A stretch of DNA of 64,000 nt, from positions 4,337,501-4,401,500 of the forward strand of contig NZ_CP045298.1 in NCBI RefSeq assembly GCF_009363115.1, written 5' to 3'. This DNA comes from Paenibacillus brasilensis. Its GTDB lineage: Bacteria > Bacillota > Bacilli > Paenibacillales > Paenibacillaceae. The notes below the pieces were generated by a model that saw nothing but the letters and a program-made list of their open reading frames with translations, was not told the DNA's origin and did not search any database. Positions within the stretch are counted from its first letter, which is position 1. The number at the start of each line of letters is the position of its first letter. Positions 1 through 8,948 of this stretch are shown here, piece after piece. The position numbers were made by a program, and so were the translations under genes.

Positions 1-37
1 GTTAACTATATGTATTATGCGTTATATGGAGGTTACT

Positions 38-475
38 ATGAAAGAAGTTGATTTAAGAGACCAACTAAGAGAATCAGTTCAACGGATTTATAGTATGGAA
101 TTATTCAGTAGTCTGACAGCGCTTGTCCAAGGTGAAAACCATGTACTTCAATATTTGGTTCAGCATCGAGAGGATGAAATTAATCCTTCCTTACTCAGCG
201 ACCATCTGCATGTATCCAGATCAAGAATTACGGCAGCGCTTACGGGCTTAAGAAAAAAAGGCTATGTCACTATGGAGATGTCTGAGCAGGACAGACGACG
301 GATGTGTGTAAGGCTTACACCGGACGGTGAATCGTTGATTAAACAAAAGCAGGAGAGAATAGAAGGTTATTTTGATGCGCTTGTGGCCGGCTTGGGCGAG
401 GATGATGTAAAAGAATTTATACGGTTGATTGAGCTTTCCATGAGCATTATGAATTCGGATTCCACTGGAAAATAA
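38..475 (+). CDS. MarR-family transcriptional regulator
   Basis: A winged-helix DNA-binding repressor of about 145 residues, the usual MarR length. Residues around 45-95 form the helix-turn-helix and wing, with the recognition-helix segment VSRSRITAALTGLRKKGYV followed by the wing with DRRR, typical of the family. The ATG at 38 is preferred over an in-frame ATG at 17 because GGAGG lies at 28-32. It sits 21 bp upstream of the DegV gene on the same strand, so the two are probably co-transcribed and the regulator may sense a lipid-like ligand; that is inference. The upstream promoter lies outside the window. Confidence 0.85.
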   Translation: MKEVDLRDQLRESVQRIYSMELFSSLTALVQGENHVLQYLVQHREDEINPSLLSDHLHVSRSRITAALTGLRKKGYVTMEMSEQDRRRMCVRLTPDGESLIKQKQERIEGYFDALVAGLGEDDVKEFIRLIELSMSIMNSDSTGK

Positions 476-496
476 CATAAGATGAGGGTGTACAGA

Positions 497-1330
497 ATGA
501 GGTATACAATAATAGCAGACAGCTGCTGCGACTTAACAACAGAACTTAGAGAGCAGCTGCAGATTACTACGATTCCGTTAAACATGACATTGGGAGAAAA
601 ATGCTTCATTGATGATGACGCGCTGGACTTGCCTCAGTTCATGGAAGAAATGAAAGCCTGTACAACCAAGATTGGATCTGCATCACCGTCACCCTTGCTT
701 TACAAGGAAGCCTTTCAAGGCCCGCATACTTCCTTTGCCATTACATTATCCAGTAATCTGTCCAGTTCGTATGCCAGTGCATTGGTAGGAAAAGATATGG
801 CGGAGGAAGAAAATGGGGCAGATGTCCATGTATTCGATTCGAAAAGCGCGTCGGCTGGACAAGTTTTGTTAGCTCTTAAGCTTCGCAAGCTGATTGACGA
901 AGGATATCATAAAAGCGAAATTATCTCTTCTCTGGAAACCTTTATCATAAAGATGAAGACTTACTTTGTATTGGAAAACCTCGATAATTTGGTGAAGAAT
1001 GGACGAATGAATAAAATTACGGGCAAGATACTATCACTTTTGCATATCAGACCTATTTTAGGTTCCGACGGTGACGGGAATATCGCCTTATTTACTCAGG
1101 CACGCGGTCAAAATCAAATCATCGAAAAATTGGCAGATACCATTGAGAAAAGTGGTAGGGATACCGTGGGGGAAAGCATCGTCATTACTCATTGCAATAA
1201 TCCCGGTCTGGCGGAAAAATTAATGAATGCATTGAAGAATCGTTATCAATTCAAAGATATTCATATTGTGTCTACCAGAGGGATCAGTTCGATGTATGCC
1301 AATGACAAAGGAATTATTATGGCTTTTTAA
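497..1330 (+). CDS. DegV family protein (fatty-acid-binding, FakB-like)
   Basis: A 277-residue DegV-family protein. The family binds a fatty acid in a deep pocket; FakB members present it to the FakA kinase for phospholipid synthesis. The N-terminus has the family opening IIADSCCDL, followed by the SASPSP segment that corresponds to the ligand-contacting serine motif, and FDSKSASAGQ in the middle. ATG 497 is chosen over ATG 482 because TGAGGG at 483-488 gives a normal spacer. No FakA is visible in the window. It is co-directional with the MarR gene and followed by an intrinsic terminator. Confidence 0.85.
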   Translation: MRYTIIADSCCDLTTELREQLQITTIPLNMTLGEKCFIDDDALDLPQFMEEMKACTTKIGSASPSPLLYKEAFQGPHTSFAITLSSNLSSSYASALVGKDMAEEENGADVHVFDSKSASAGQVLLALKLRKLIDEGYHKSEIISSLETFIIKMKTYFVLENLDNLVKNGRMNKITGKILSLLHIRPILGSDGDGNIALFTQARGQNQIIEKLADTIEKSGRDTVGESIVITHCNNPGLAEKLMNALKNRYQFKDIHIVSTRGISSMYANDKGIIMAF

Positions 1331-1338
1331 GCTATTCA

Positions 1339-1383
1339 GGGTTTATTCCTCGCTCGAACGAGTGTGGGATAAACCCCGTTTTT
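1339..1383 (+). terminator. Intrinsic terminator after degV-like gene
   Basis: The stem GGGTTTAT (1339-1346) pairs with ATAAACCC (1369-1376), with an inner CTCG/CGAG stem, followed by GTTTTT. It lies 8 bp after the DegV stop codon. Confidence 0.8.
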
Positions 1384-1412
1384 ATATGCTGGGGCTTTAC
1401 AAAGGTTCAAGC

Positions 1413-2045
1413 CTATCCCAATTTTCTGATGATGACTGAAGCGTTTACGGTGGTTTGAGTTCCCCCAGCCAATGTTTGCAGAGTAACTGGAGTGGCAGAG
1501 CTATGGTTTCGCAGCGTGAGAACATCGCCACATGCCAGAGCGAGGATGGCTTGCCCTGTGTTCTGCTGCGTGCCGGCTCCTGAACCGTATAGGGTTCCTC
1601 CAGCCAGGGTGCCATTAATAAAGATGGCAAACTGGTTAGGCTCTACACCCGACACAGAAAAGTGAACCTCATAGTTCCCTGCGTCGGCGACAACAATCTG
1701 TGTCGTTCCGGGAACATGAGCAACTCCAGGCGTAAGTATACCATTTGTATCAAAAATAATATCTCCTTCAATCGGAACGACTTGAGGTCTCAGGTTGTAA
1801 ACATAACCGAACTGCCTTACTTCGCCTGCAGCAGAATCCCGCTCCGTCCCTAATGCGTCATGAGGAATATTCACATGGACAAGTTGTTTTTTGACGATAA
1901 TATCCTTGCCAAAAAATTTCCGTTTCGTGCGGATTTTTTTCTTTGGGGGCGTCTCATCAAACTTTTTTTCTAACTTATCAAACCAGGAACGGATAAAAAC
2001 ATCTTTTTTACGGCCTTTTTTTCGTTTTAATTCAGGACGACCCAA
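1413..2045 (-). CDS. BclA-C-terminal-like (TNF-like jelly-roll) surface protein
   Basis: About 210 residues. The first 60 are very basic (RKKGRKK, TPPKKKIRTKRK). The last roughly 130 resemble the C-terminal trimerising beta domain of the Bacillus exosporium glycoprotein BclA, with alternating hydrophobic strands and a terminal NASVIIRKLG. The collagen-like Gly-X-Y region that normally precedes this domain is absent, and there is no signal peptide. TTG at 2045 is preferred because GGAGGTG (2058-2052) lies 6 nt upstream; ATG 2060 has no ribosome binding site. A spore-surface location is inferred from the domain only. It is a single gene, convergent with the DegV gene. Confidence 0.6.
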   Translation of the reverse strand: MGRPELKRKKGRKKDVFIRSWFDKLEKKFDETPPKKKIRTKRKFFGKDIIVKKQLVHVNIPHDALGTERDSAAGEVRQFGYVYNLRPQVVPIEGDIIFDTNGILTPGVAHVPGTTQIVVADAGNYEVHFSVSGVEPNQFAIFINGTLAGGTLYGSGAGTQQNTGQAILALACGDVLTLRNHSSATPVTLQTLAGGTQTTVNASVIIRKLG

Positions 2046-2182
2046 TACAAACACCTCCATATGGTTTGTTGTATACTACTCCATTCATCTAGGAGAGGCA
2101 TGGATATTTGTCCTGCGTTTTATAGGCAACGACCTATCTTTGGTTAAAAATAGGCCTGTGTACAAGGTACATTCGTCTAGTA

Positions 2183-2240
2183 AGTAAAATGGCGCCTGTG
2201 CTGTAGCCTTGCATTATACCAAGGAACAGTTGAAGGCGCC
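2183..2240 (-). terminator. Probable terminator of the MFS gene
   Basis: A long hairpin: GGCGCCT (2191-2197) pairs with AGGCGCC (2234-2240), with inner CTGT/ACAG and CCTTG/CAAGG pairs. Read on the minus strand it is followed by ATTTTAC, a weak T tract. It starts 14 bp beyond the MFS stop codon. Confidence 0.6.
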
Positions 2241-2254
2241 GAAAAAGGCATGTA

Positions 2255-3478
2255 TCAGGATGAAGCGGTTTGAAGCCGCTTTTTGCGTACGTATAGGGCG
2301 TACAGAATCCCGCCAAGCAGGCACAGGATACAGGCCAAGCCTGCCAGCAACCATGCCGAAGCGACCGCTCCGCCACGGTCCATGCTGTTTCCAAGCCATA
2401 AGGGCAGGAGGGCGCCCCCGACTCCACCTGCACCGATAAGCAGGCTGGTAGTAGATTCTTCTGTGCCTGGCATCATTTTGCTGGCAAAAACGAGTGCGAT
2501 GGAAAAAATGCCGGACATGCCCAGCCCCAGCAGTGCAATAAGGACAAAGGCAGCGGCAGTACCCTTAATCAGCGGGAATACACACATCAGCACGGTCGCC
2601 GCCAGTGAGCTCAGAGCGACAAAGACGCCGTAGCCGTACCGATCGGCAATGCTGCCTGTGAATAGTCGTCCGGTGGCCATCGCTAGCCAGAAGCAGGTAA
2701 CACTGAGTGCTGCCTCGGCTTGCGTGAGTCCCAGGCGCTCAATAAACATGGACGGCAGGAAATTAGCCAGACTCATCTCTGTCCCAACATAGATGAAGAA
2801 AAAAAATACATTGAACAGGGCCAGCAGCCTCCAATTCCCTACAGGGCTAGCTTTAGAAGCTTTCATCTTCGGTGAATTAGAGGAGGAGGACATATGGTTG
2901 TTCCCTCGTTGTTCCTGTTCGTCCAATACAATGTCCAGTTTGCCGAAGGACCCCCGTAGCCAAGCTACGACCGCAATGGCTGCGAACATGGAGATCATGG
3001 GAAAAGCCAATCTCCACCAGCCGAGAGCAATGAACTGGCTGACGATAGCAGGCATAGCCAACGCACCAATTCCAAAAAAGACCTCCAGCCGGCTCATAGC
3101 AGCGCCCGTTCCTTGAGTAATACCACTAATAACGATGGTACCGATGAGCGCTTCTACCATGCCAAAGCCAAAGCCAGCTGCTGCCCCGACGGCGTATAGC
3201 CATCCCCAAGGGGGCAGCAGTGAGTACAGCACTTCTGCCGCACACAGCAGGAGCAGAGCGAATACCAGGCTTCGGCGTTTGCCGAAATTTCGTGCAAGCC
3301 ACGGCGACAGCAGGACGCCAGCCAGAAAGCCGGAAAATTGAGCGAAAATCAGGCTTCCGCCCTCCGTATAGTTTCTGCCGTAGTGTTCCAGCAGCACAGG
3401 TAGCAGGGACCCTACAACCACGTGTGCCAGACCAATCAAAAAATAAGACAAGCTGCCAATCCATAGCAGTCGTTTCAT
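2255..3478 (-). CDS. MFS transporter, probably sugar/galactoside
   Basis: A 407-residue major facilitator with about twelve hydrophobic segments split by a hydrophilic central loop near residues 185-215 (EQEQRGNNHMSSSSN). It has conserved short loops with ARNFGKRRS after TM2 and ADRYG in the second half, matching the MFS cytoplasmic signature. AAAGGAG lies just upstream of the ATG. It follows the GH42 beta-galactosidase by 96 bp on the same strand, so it likely imports the galactoside or oligosaccharide that enzyme cleaves. Substrate assignment rests on context only. Confidence 0.85.
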   Translation of the reverse strand: MKRLLWIGSLSYFLIGLAHVVVGSLLPVLLEHYGRNYTEGGSLIFAQFSGFLAGVLLSPWLARNFGKRRSLVFALLLLCAAEVLYSLLPPWGWLYAVGAAAGFGFGMVEALIGTIVISGITQGTGAAMSRLEVFFGIGALAMPAIVSQFIALGWWRLAFPMISMFAAIAVVAWLRGSFGKLDIVLDEQEQRGNNHMSSSSNSPKMKASKASPVGNWRLLALFNVFFFFIYVGTEMSLANFLPSMFIERLGLTQAEAALSVTCFWLAMATGRLFTGSIADRYGYGVFVALSSLAATVLMCVFPLIKGTAAAFVLIALLGLGMSGIFSIALVFASKMMPGTEESTTSLLIGAGGVGGALLPLWLGNSMDRGGAVASAWLLAGLACILCLLGGILYALYVRKKRLQTASS

Positions 3479-3574
3479 GTTGAACTCCTTTAATACCTAA
3501 TTTGCGCTCATACAGCAGACTGATCTGTAAACCAGAACTGTGAAATCAGGCCTGTATAAGTCGGATATATGTTG

Positions 3575-5602
3575 TTATGATAGCTCCAATACTTGAAAGC
3601 CGTAGCCGTCAATGGTGATATCTCCTTCCAGGAATTTGCCGCTAATCAGCTCTTTCCCTTTTTGGTCGTCCAGATGTACATGTTGTATCTGGGCGTTATG
3701 GTTCAGGATGAACAGATACGATTTTCCATCTTTGGTACGTACAGTAGCTTCTACGCCTGCAGGAGCACGTAGCAAGGATGAAATCCCTTTTTCCTCATAA
3801 ATATAACCCAGCAGGCCGTCAAGGAAAGATTGCTCAGGGTCTGATGCGACATACCATGCCTCACCTTGACCGAAACGATTCCGTGTCAGTACGGGCATAC
3901 CCTGATAGAAATCATCACCGTATTCAGCCAGCACCTCGGCACCTTCACTGTGCAGCAGATCGCAAAGCATGCCACATTCATATTCTCCATGCAATGCGCC
4001 TACCTTTTCTTTCATGATAATACGATTGTGTGATTCCGGCAGAAGCGTATCAATTTCTTCTACCCAAATCCCGAGCAGCTTACGCAGCTTGCCTGGATAT
4101 CCTCCGGTTGTGGCCAGATCATTTTCATTGACGATGCCGCTGAAAAAGGTGGTAACGAACGTGCCGCCGCGTTCCGCAAATTGTTCCAGCTTCTCAGCAG
4201 TACCCGGCTTGACCATGTAGAGTACAGGCGCGATAATGAGATCATATTTCTGGAAATCCGTTTCTACGGAAATCAGATCTACCTGCACGTTGCGCTGGAA
4301 AAGGGCAGCATAATACTTATGCACCTGGTCGACGTATTTTAATGCAACCGAGGGTCCACTTGATTTTTCCAATGCCCACCAATTATCCCAATCGAACAAA
4401 ATGGCTATTTTGGAGTCGACAGTCGCGTCAAGGAACCGGTCTCCTATTGCTCCAAGCTCGCTGCCAAGCTGCGCTACCTCACGGAATACACGGGTGTTTT
4501 CATGCCCGGCATGCTCAATCACAGCTCCGTGAAACTTCTCACAAGCACCAATCGAGCGGCGAAGCTGGAAGAACATGACGGTGTCCGCGCCATGGGCCAC
4601 CGCTTGGTAACTCCATAGCCGCATGATGCCAGGCCGCTTGAGCGAATTGTACGCCTGCCAGTTTTGCTGGCTCGGTGTTTGCTCCATGAGCATAAAGGGC
4701 TGCCCATCCTTTAGGCCGCGCATCAGATCATGAGCCATCGCGGTATAGCTTACAGGCGTATTAGCCTGAGGGTAGCTGTCCCAGGATACAATATCCATGT
4801 GTTTAGCCCATTTGAAATAGTCCAGTTGCTTGAAAAATCCCATCAGATTGGTCGTTACCACAGCATTGGGAATATGCTTTTTAATCGCGTTATATTCCAG
4901 CAGATAGCAATCGAGCATACTGTCTGAATTAAAGCGTGCATAATCAAGGGAAATTCCTTGAAAGGAGGAGTGATCTTCTCCCCAATGCTCGCTCAGATTA
5001 TTCGGGGGCACAATTTCATCCCAATCATAGAAGGTGTGACCCCAGAAGGAGGTGTTCCACACCCGGTTCAGTTCTTCCAATGATCCGTATTTTTGCTTGA
5101 GCCATACCCGGAACGCGGCAGCGCAGTTGTCACAATAGCAATCACCGCCGTATTCATTGGATACATGCCACACGAGGATAGCGGGATGATTTTTGTAGCG
5201 CTCGGCCAATCGGTCAGCCATATGCTCCGCGTATTTGCGATAGGTTGGACTGTTTGGACAGGAGTTGTGGCGGCCACCAAATTTCCGCTTGCGTCCGTCA
5301 GCATCGACCCGCAGAATATCTGGATAACGGGTAGCCATCCAGGCGGGGTGTGCTGCGGTGCTGGTTGCAAGACAAACGAAGATACCGCTTTCATATAGAC
5401 TGTCAATCAATTGATCCAGCCATTCAAAATGATATGTGATTTCGTCCGACTGAAGTTTGGCCCATGAAAATACGTTGAGTGTGGCGATATCAATCCCTGC
5501 CAGCCTGAACATCCGTAAATCCTCCTGATGTGTGGCCTCATCCCATTGCTCGGGATTGTAATCTCCACCATAAAATACTTTAGGGAGTTTGCCGCTTATC
5601 AT
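3575..5602 (-). CDS. GH42 beta-galactosidase
   Basis: A 675-residue intracellular glycoside hydrolase family 42 enzyme that releases terminal beta-galactose; there is no signal peptide. The TIM-barrel half carries the acid/base Glu150 in HVSNEYGG and the nucleophile Glu307 in LMEQTPS. Four cysteines, C115, C155, C157 and C160, match the structural zinc site of the family. The Glu150-to-Glu307 spacing and total length are normal. ATG 5602 is chosen because GAGGTGAT lies just upstream; a longer in-frame ATG at 5722 would run through the divergent promoter region. It is co-oriented with the MFS gene and divergent from the AraC gene, which likely controls it. Confidence 0.93.
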   Translation of the reverse strand: MISGKLPKVFYGGDYNPEQWDEATHQEDLRMFRLAGIDIATLNVFSWAKLQSDEITYHFEWLDQLIDSLYESGIFVCLATSTAAHPAWMATRYPDILRVDADGRKRKFGGRHNSCPNSPTYRKYAEHMADRLAERYKNHPAILVWHVSNEYGGDCYCDNCAAAFRVWLKQKYGSLEELNRVWNTSFWGHTFYDWDEIVPPNNLSEHWGEDHSSFQGISLDYARFNSDSMLDCYLLEYNAIKKHIPNAVVTTNLMGFFKQLDYFKWAKHMDIVSWDSYPQANTPVSYTAMAHDLMRGLKDGQPFMLMEQTPSQQNWQAYNSLKRPGIMRLWSYQAVAHGADTVMFFQLRRSIGACEKFHGAVIEHAGHENTRVFREVAQLGSELGAIGDRFLDATVDSKIAILFDWDNWWALEKSSGPSVALKYVDQVHKYYAALFQRNVQVDLISVETDFQKYDLIIAPVLYMVKPGTAEKLEQFAERGGTFVTTFFSGIVNENDLATTGGYPGKLRKLLGIWVEEIDTLLPESHNRIIMKEKVGALHGEYECGMLCDLLHSEGAEVLAEYGDDFYQGMPVLTRNRFGQGEAWYVASDPEQSFLDGLLGYIYEEKGISSLLRAPAGVEATVRTKDGKSYLFILNHNAQIQHVHLDDQKGKELISGKFLEGDITIDGYGFQVLELS

Positions 5603-5739
5603 ACCAATCACCTCTGTATATAAGAATAATTCTATCTTATAATACAAGTAACGGCTTTTAAATATAATAAAATGAACTTGGATATAACAATATGGATCTA
5701 TAAGAGAAATACATACCTGCATACGTCGGAGGTGCTTTT

Positions 5740-6576
5740 ATGATTTTGACTCCCCATCATTTGCGATTTTTTCTGACTACGCGTGAGCATTCTTTACCGC
5801 TTTTTATTGAGAGCATCGGATTTAACAGCAGGCAGGAGGATGTGTCCCGTCCAGAGGGATATCCGTGCTTTCACTGGATTCAGACGGTGACCGGTGAAGG
5901 GATATTTACATTTAAAGGGGGGACTTTCTGTCTGGGTGAGCAGTCCGGGGTTTTGCTGCTACCGGGCGAATCCCATGCATATAGACGTGCGACCAAGATA
6001 TGGCGAACGTTATACATCACATTTGACGGGCCCATCGCCGCTGCTGTATTGACTGCTCTCGGATTGAAGCATACGCGTGGGTATCATTGGGACCCGGATA
6101 GCGAGCTGCATACTTTTGGAGAAGGTATCCTTCATTCCCTGGTTAGCAAACGTGATTTATCAGGATTAGATGCATCGGCCAATATATACCGCTTTCTGAC
6201 GCTGTTGCGTAAATATGGGCAGCACAGCTCGATGCCTTCTCTGTCACATAATGTGGAACGTTTGGCGCCCGTACTGGCCTTTATGGAGCAAAATTACGCC
6301 AGTCCGGATGTGGGACTGTCTGATATGGCGGTCATGATGAATGTTAGCGCCCGTCATTTAAATACATTGTTCAAGCAGGCTTTTGGCGTGACATCTTATG
6401 CTTACCTGATTGTGATTCGGCTGCGCAAGGCTAAAGAAATGATGACAGAGTACCCGCATTTGACGGTTAAGGAGGTTTCGGAGCGGGTAGGTTTCCGGGA
6501 TGTCAGCCATTTTGTGGCAACTTTTCGCCGTGCTGAGGGAATTACGCCGGAAAAGTTCAAATTACTATATACATAA
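5740..6576 (+). CDS. AraC-family transcriptional regulator
   Basis: 278 residues: an N-terminal cupin-like sensor (about 20-150, with the LLLPGESHAYRR segment) and a C-terminal double helix-turn-helix (about 178-276). The second HTH ends with VKEVSERVGFRDVSHF and FRRAEGITPEKF, the classic AraC signature. GGAGGTG precedes the ATG. It is divergent from the GH42/MFS operon across about 137 bp, the usual arrangement of a sugar-responsive activator and its target. Confidence 0.9.
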   Translation: MILTPHHLRFFLTTREHSLPLFIESIGFNSRQEDVSRPEGYPCFHWIQTVTGEGIFTFKGGTFCLGEQSGVLLLPGESHAYRRATKIWRTLYITFDGPIAAAVLTALGLKHTRGYHWDPDSELHTFGEGILHSLVSKRDLSGLDASANIYRFLTLLRKYGQHSSMPSLSHNVERLAPVLAFMEQNYASPDVGLSDMAVMMNVSARHLNTLFKQAFGVTSYAYLIVIRLRKAKEMMTEYPHLTVKEVSERVGFRDVSHFVATFRRAEGITPEKFKLLYT

Positions 6577-6608
6577 GGGTATTTTATCGAAATACTCTTT
6601 CTTACTTG

Positions 6609-6647
6609 GGAATGCTCATTATATGAAGCATTCCTTATTGTTTTTTT
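6609..6647 (+). terminator. Intrinsic terminator after AraC gene
   Basis: GGAATGCT (6609-6616) and AGCATTCC (6627-6634) form an 8-bp stem, followed by TTATTG and seven T residues. Confidence 0.9.
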
Positions 6648-6767
6648 CAGGGTGAGGGGGTATAAAATAATAGTTCATTTGTTTCATCAATCTGATGTGC
6701 AGGTGACATAATAAACATACGATCCAAAGTTCTTTTGTAAAACCCCGATCAAGAAGGAGTTAATGAA

Positions 6768-8585
6768 ATGCTAAGCAAAGTCAAAAGATTACTAATCGGT
6801 CGTCCTCGAAAGTCGATGGCTCTTGAAGAGGAGAAACTAAACAAGCTCAAGGCTCTGGCCATTCTGTCCTCAGATGCTTTGTCCTCTGTAGCTTACGGCA
6901 CTGAGCAAATTTTGCTGGTTTTAATTACAGCAGGCTTCGCTGCTCTATGGTATTCCATACCTATATCCATCGCGGTTCTAGGATTGCTGCTCATTCTGAT
7001 CCTGTCTTATCGGCAAACAATCTTTTCCTATCCAGGTGGCGGTGGTGCCTATATCGTTGCTCAAGATAATTTGGGTAAGGCCCCGAGTCTGATTGCAGGC
7101 GGCTCCTTGCTGGTCGACTACATTCTGACGGTTGCGGTCAGCTCGTCAGCAGGTACAGATGCCATTACATCGGCATTTCCATCATTACACGATCATCGAA
7201 TCGCGATTGCTCTGATCATGATTATCTTTTTGACCATTATGAACTTGCGCGGGGTGACAGAATCTGCCTCGGTGCTGGCTGTACCGATTTACTTATTTGT
7301 TATTTCCATTTTTGTTCTGATTATTAGTGGTGTCATTCATTACATTGCAGGGGGAGCCCATGCTGCGGCACCGCAATTTGGAGCCACGGTATCCAACGTC
7401 AGCCTGTTTCTCTTACTGAAGGCGTTTAGCTCGGGTTGTTCGGCGTTAACTGGGGTAGAAGCTGTCTCGAATGCCATTCCGAACTTTCGCAAGCCTGCTG
7501 CCAAAAATGCGGCAACCACATTGATGATGATGGGCTTGATTCTCGGGTGCATGTTTATCGGGATCAGTTTGCTGGCTTATTGGTATGGTGTTCGTCCGAA
7601 TCCGCATGAAACCGTCATCTCACAAATTGCGAATGCCACTTTCGGACGCGGTGTCATGTATTACATTATTCAGGGCGTGACAGCGCTCATCTTGTTTTTG
7701 GCGGCAAATACGGCCTATTCCGCCTTTCCGTTGCTCGCTTTTATGCTGGCTAAGGACAAATACATGCCGCATATGTTCATGGTTCGTGGGGATCGACTCG
7801 GATACTCGAATGGTATTCTGTTTTTGAGTGTTTTCTCGGCATTACTGGTCATTGTTTTTGGTGGGAATACAGAAAATCTGATTCCGCTGTATGCTGTAGG
7901 GGTATTTATCCCGTTTACGCTTTCGCAGCTAGGGATGATGATTCGCTGGATTCGGCTCAAGCCGTCCGGCTGGGTCGTTAAGCTTGCCATTAACACGATC
8001 GGCATGCTGACCACGCTGTCGATTACGCTTATCTTTATTTTTACCAAGTTTAGTCAGGTTTGGATGGTGTTCATCTTCCTGCCTTTGGTACTGTATTTCT
8101 TTATGAAGATCAATATTCATTACAAAAATACGGCTGAGCAGCTGCGCATTGACATTATAAAGGATAAACCGATGGTCAAAGGCAATACCATTATTATTCC
8201 GGTGGCAGGCATTACTCGGGTCGTCATGAATACCATCAGTTATGCCAAGACGTTGTCGGACAATGTGGTCGCTGTATATGTTGGTGTGGATGATGATGCA
8301 ATTCGTAAAATGGAGCAGAAATGGGAAGAATGGGATGTCGGTATCCGCTTGGTGGTCTTGAAATCCCGTTATCGTAGCATTATTAATCCACTCCGCAAGT
8401 TTATTGATACAGTGGAATGGAAAAAAGCAGACGAGGATCATATAACTGTCCTCATTCCGCAATTCATTACCAAGCACTGGTGGGAAAATATTCTGCACAA
8501 TCAGACCAGCTTGCTGATGAGAGCTTATCTGCTCAATTATAAAGACGTCATTGTAACGACGGTTCCTTTTCATTTAAATAAATAA
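6768..8585 (+). CDS. kimA: KimA-type potassium importer (APC superfamily)
   Basis: A 605-residue membrane protein. It has about twelve transmembrane segments to residue ~450 and then a cytoplasmic C-terminal domain of about 150 residues, the architecture of B. subtilis KimA (YdaO). The N-terminal LKALAILSSDALSSVAYG and the SYPGGGGAY stretch closely match the KimA family, proton-coupled high-affinity K+ importers inhibited by cyclic di-AMP. AAGGAG lies upstream of the ATG. I see no recognisable ydaO-type c-di-AMP riboswitch in the 190-bp leader, unlike B. subtilis. Other APC amino-acid permeases are the alternative. Confidence 0.87.
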   Translation: MLSKVKRLLIGRPRKSMALEEEKLNKLKALAILSSDALSSVAYGTEQILLVLITAGFAALWYSIPISIAVLGLLLILILSYRQTIFSYPGGGGAYIVAQDNLGKAPSLIAGGSLLVDYILTVAVSSSAGTDAITSAFPSLHDHRIAIALIMIIFLTIMNLRGVTESASVLAVPIYLFVISIFVLIISGVIHYIAGGAHAAAPQFGATVSNVSLFLLLKAFSSGCSALTGVEAVSNAIPNFRKPAAKNAATTLMMMGLILGCMFIGISLLAYWYGVRPNPHETVISQIANATFGRGVMYYIIQGVTALILFLAANTAYSAFPLLAFMLAKDKYMPHMFMVRGDRLGYSNGILFLSVFSALLVIVFGGNTENLIPLYAVGVFIPFTLSQLGMMIRWIRLKPSGWVVKLAINTIGMLTTLSITLIFIFTKFSQVWMVFIFLPLVLYFFMKINIHYKNTAEQLRIDIIKDKPMVKGNTIIIPVAGITRVVMNTISYAKTLSDNVVAVYVGVDDDAIRKMEQKWEEWDVGIRLVVLKSRYRSIINPLRKFIDTVEWKKADEDHITVLIPQFITKHWWENILHNQTSLLMRAYLLNYKDVIVTTVPFHLNK

Positions 8586-8667
8586 AATGCCTGCCGATTG
8601 GCCCATACGCAATGGTGTATGCTGCATATCGTATTTATGTACCATATATTAAAGGAGGAAATGACAC

Positions 8668-8772
8668 ATGGGTCACGTTGGAGGCTACGGCGGTGGAGCA
8701 TGGACTTCCACAACTGCAATTTTGGTATTGTTTATACTACTGGTCATCATTTCCCGTTCGCTTTGGGTTTAA
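8668..8772 (+). CDS. YjcZ-like sporulation miniprotein
   Basis: A 34-residue protein: a glycine-rich start (HVGGYGGGAW), one hydrophobic helix (ILVLFILLVII) and a short polar end. This is the hallmark of the YjcZ/SscA small sporulation family, whose best-studied members are spore-assembly or coat-associated. A strong AAAGGAGG (8651-8658) sits 9 nt upstream of the ATG and an intrinsic terminator follows, so it looks genuine despite its size. The exact role of this copy is unknown. Confidence 0.8.
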   Translation: MGHVGGYGGGAWTSTTAILVLFILLVIISRSLWV

Positions 8773-8820
8773 CAGTCCTGCAAGGGAATAGGGAACAGCT
8801 AGCTATAGCTTAACAATCTG

Positions 8821-8863
8821 AACATCTTTTGGCCGCAGATCATGCGGCTGGGAGATGTTTTTT
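8821..8863 (+). terminator. Intrinsic terminator after YjcZ-like gene
   Basis: AACATCT (8821-8827) pairs with AGATGTT, with an inner GCCGCA/TGCGGC stem, followed by a T run. Confidence 0.85.
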
Positions 8864-8887
8864 ACATACGTAGTTATTTACTTTGAT

Positions 8888-8922
8888 GATACGTTTTGTG
8901 TATTATAGATACAAAATGTATC
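8888..8922. promoter_or_regulatory. 12-bp inverted repeat, candidate operator
   Basis: GATACGTTTTGT (8888-8899) and ACAAAATGTATC (8911-8922) are inverted repeats with one mismatch, around an 11-bp centre containing TATTAT. The size and position, 27 bp before the acyltransferase ATG, fit a repressor operator overlapping a promoter. No cognate regulator is obvious nearby. Confidence 0.4.
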
Positions 8923-8948
8923 GCATAAGATTACTATGGAGGGATAAG

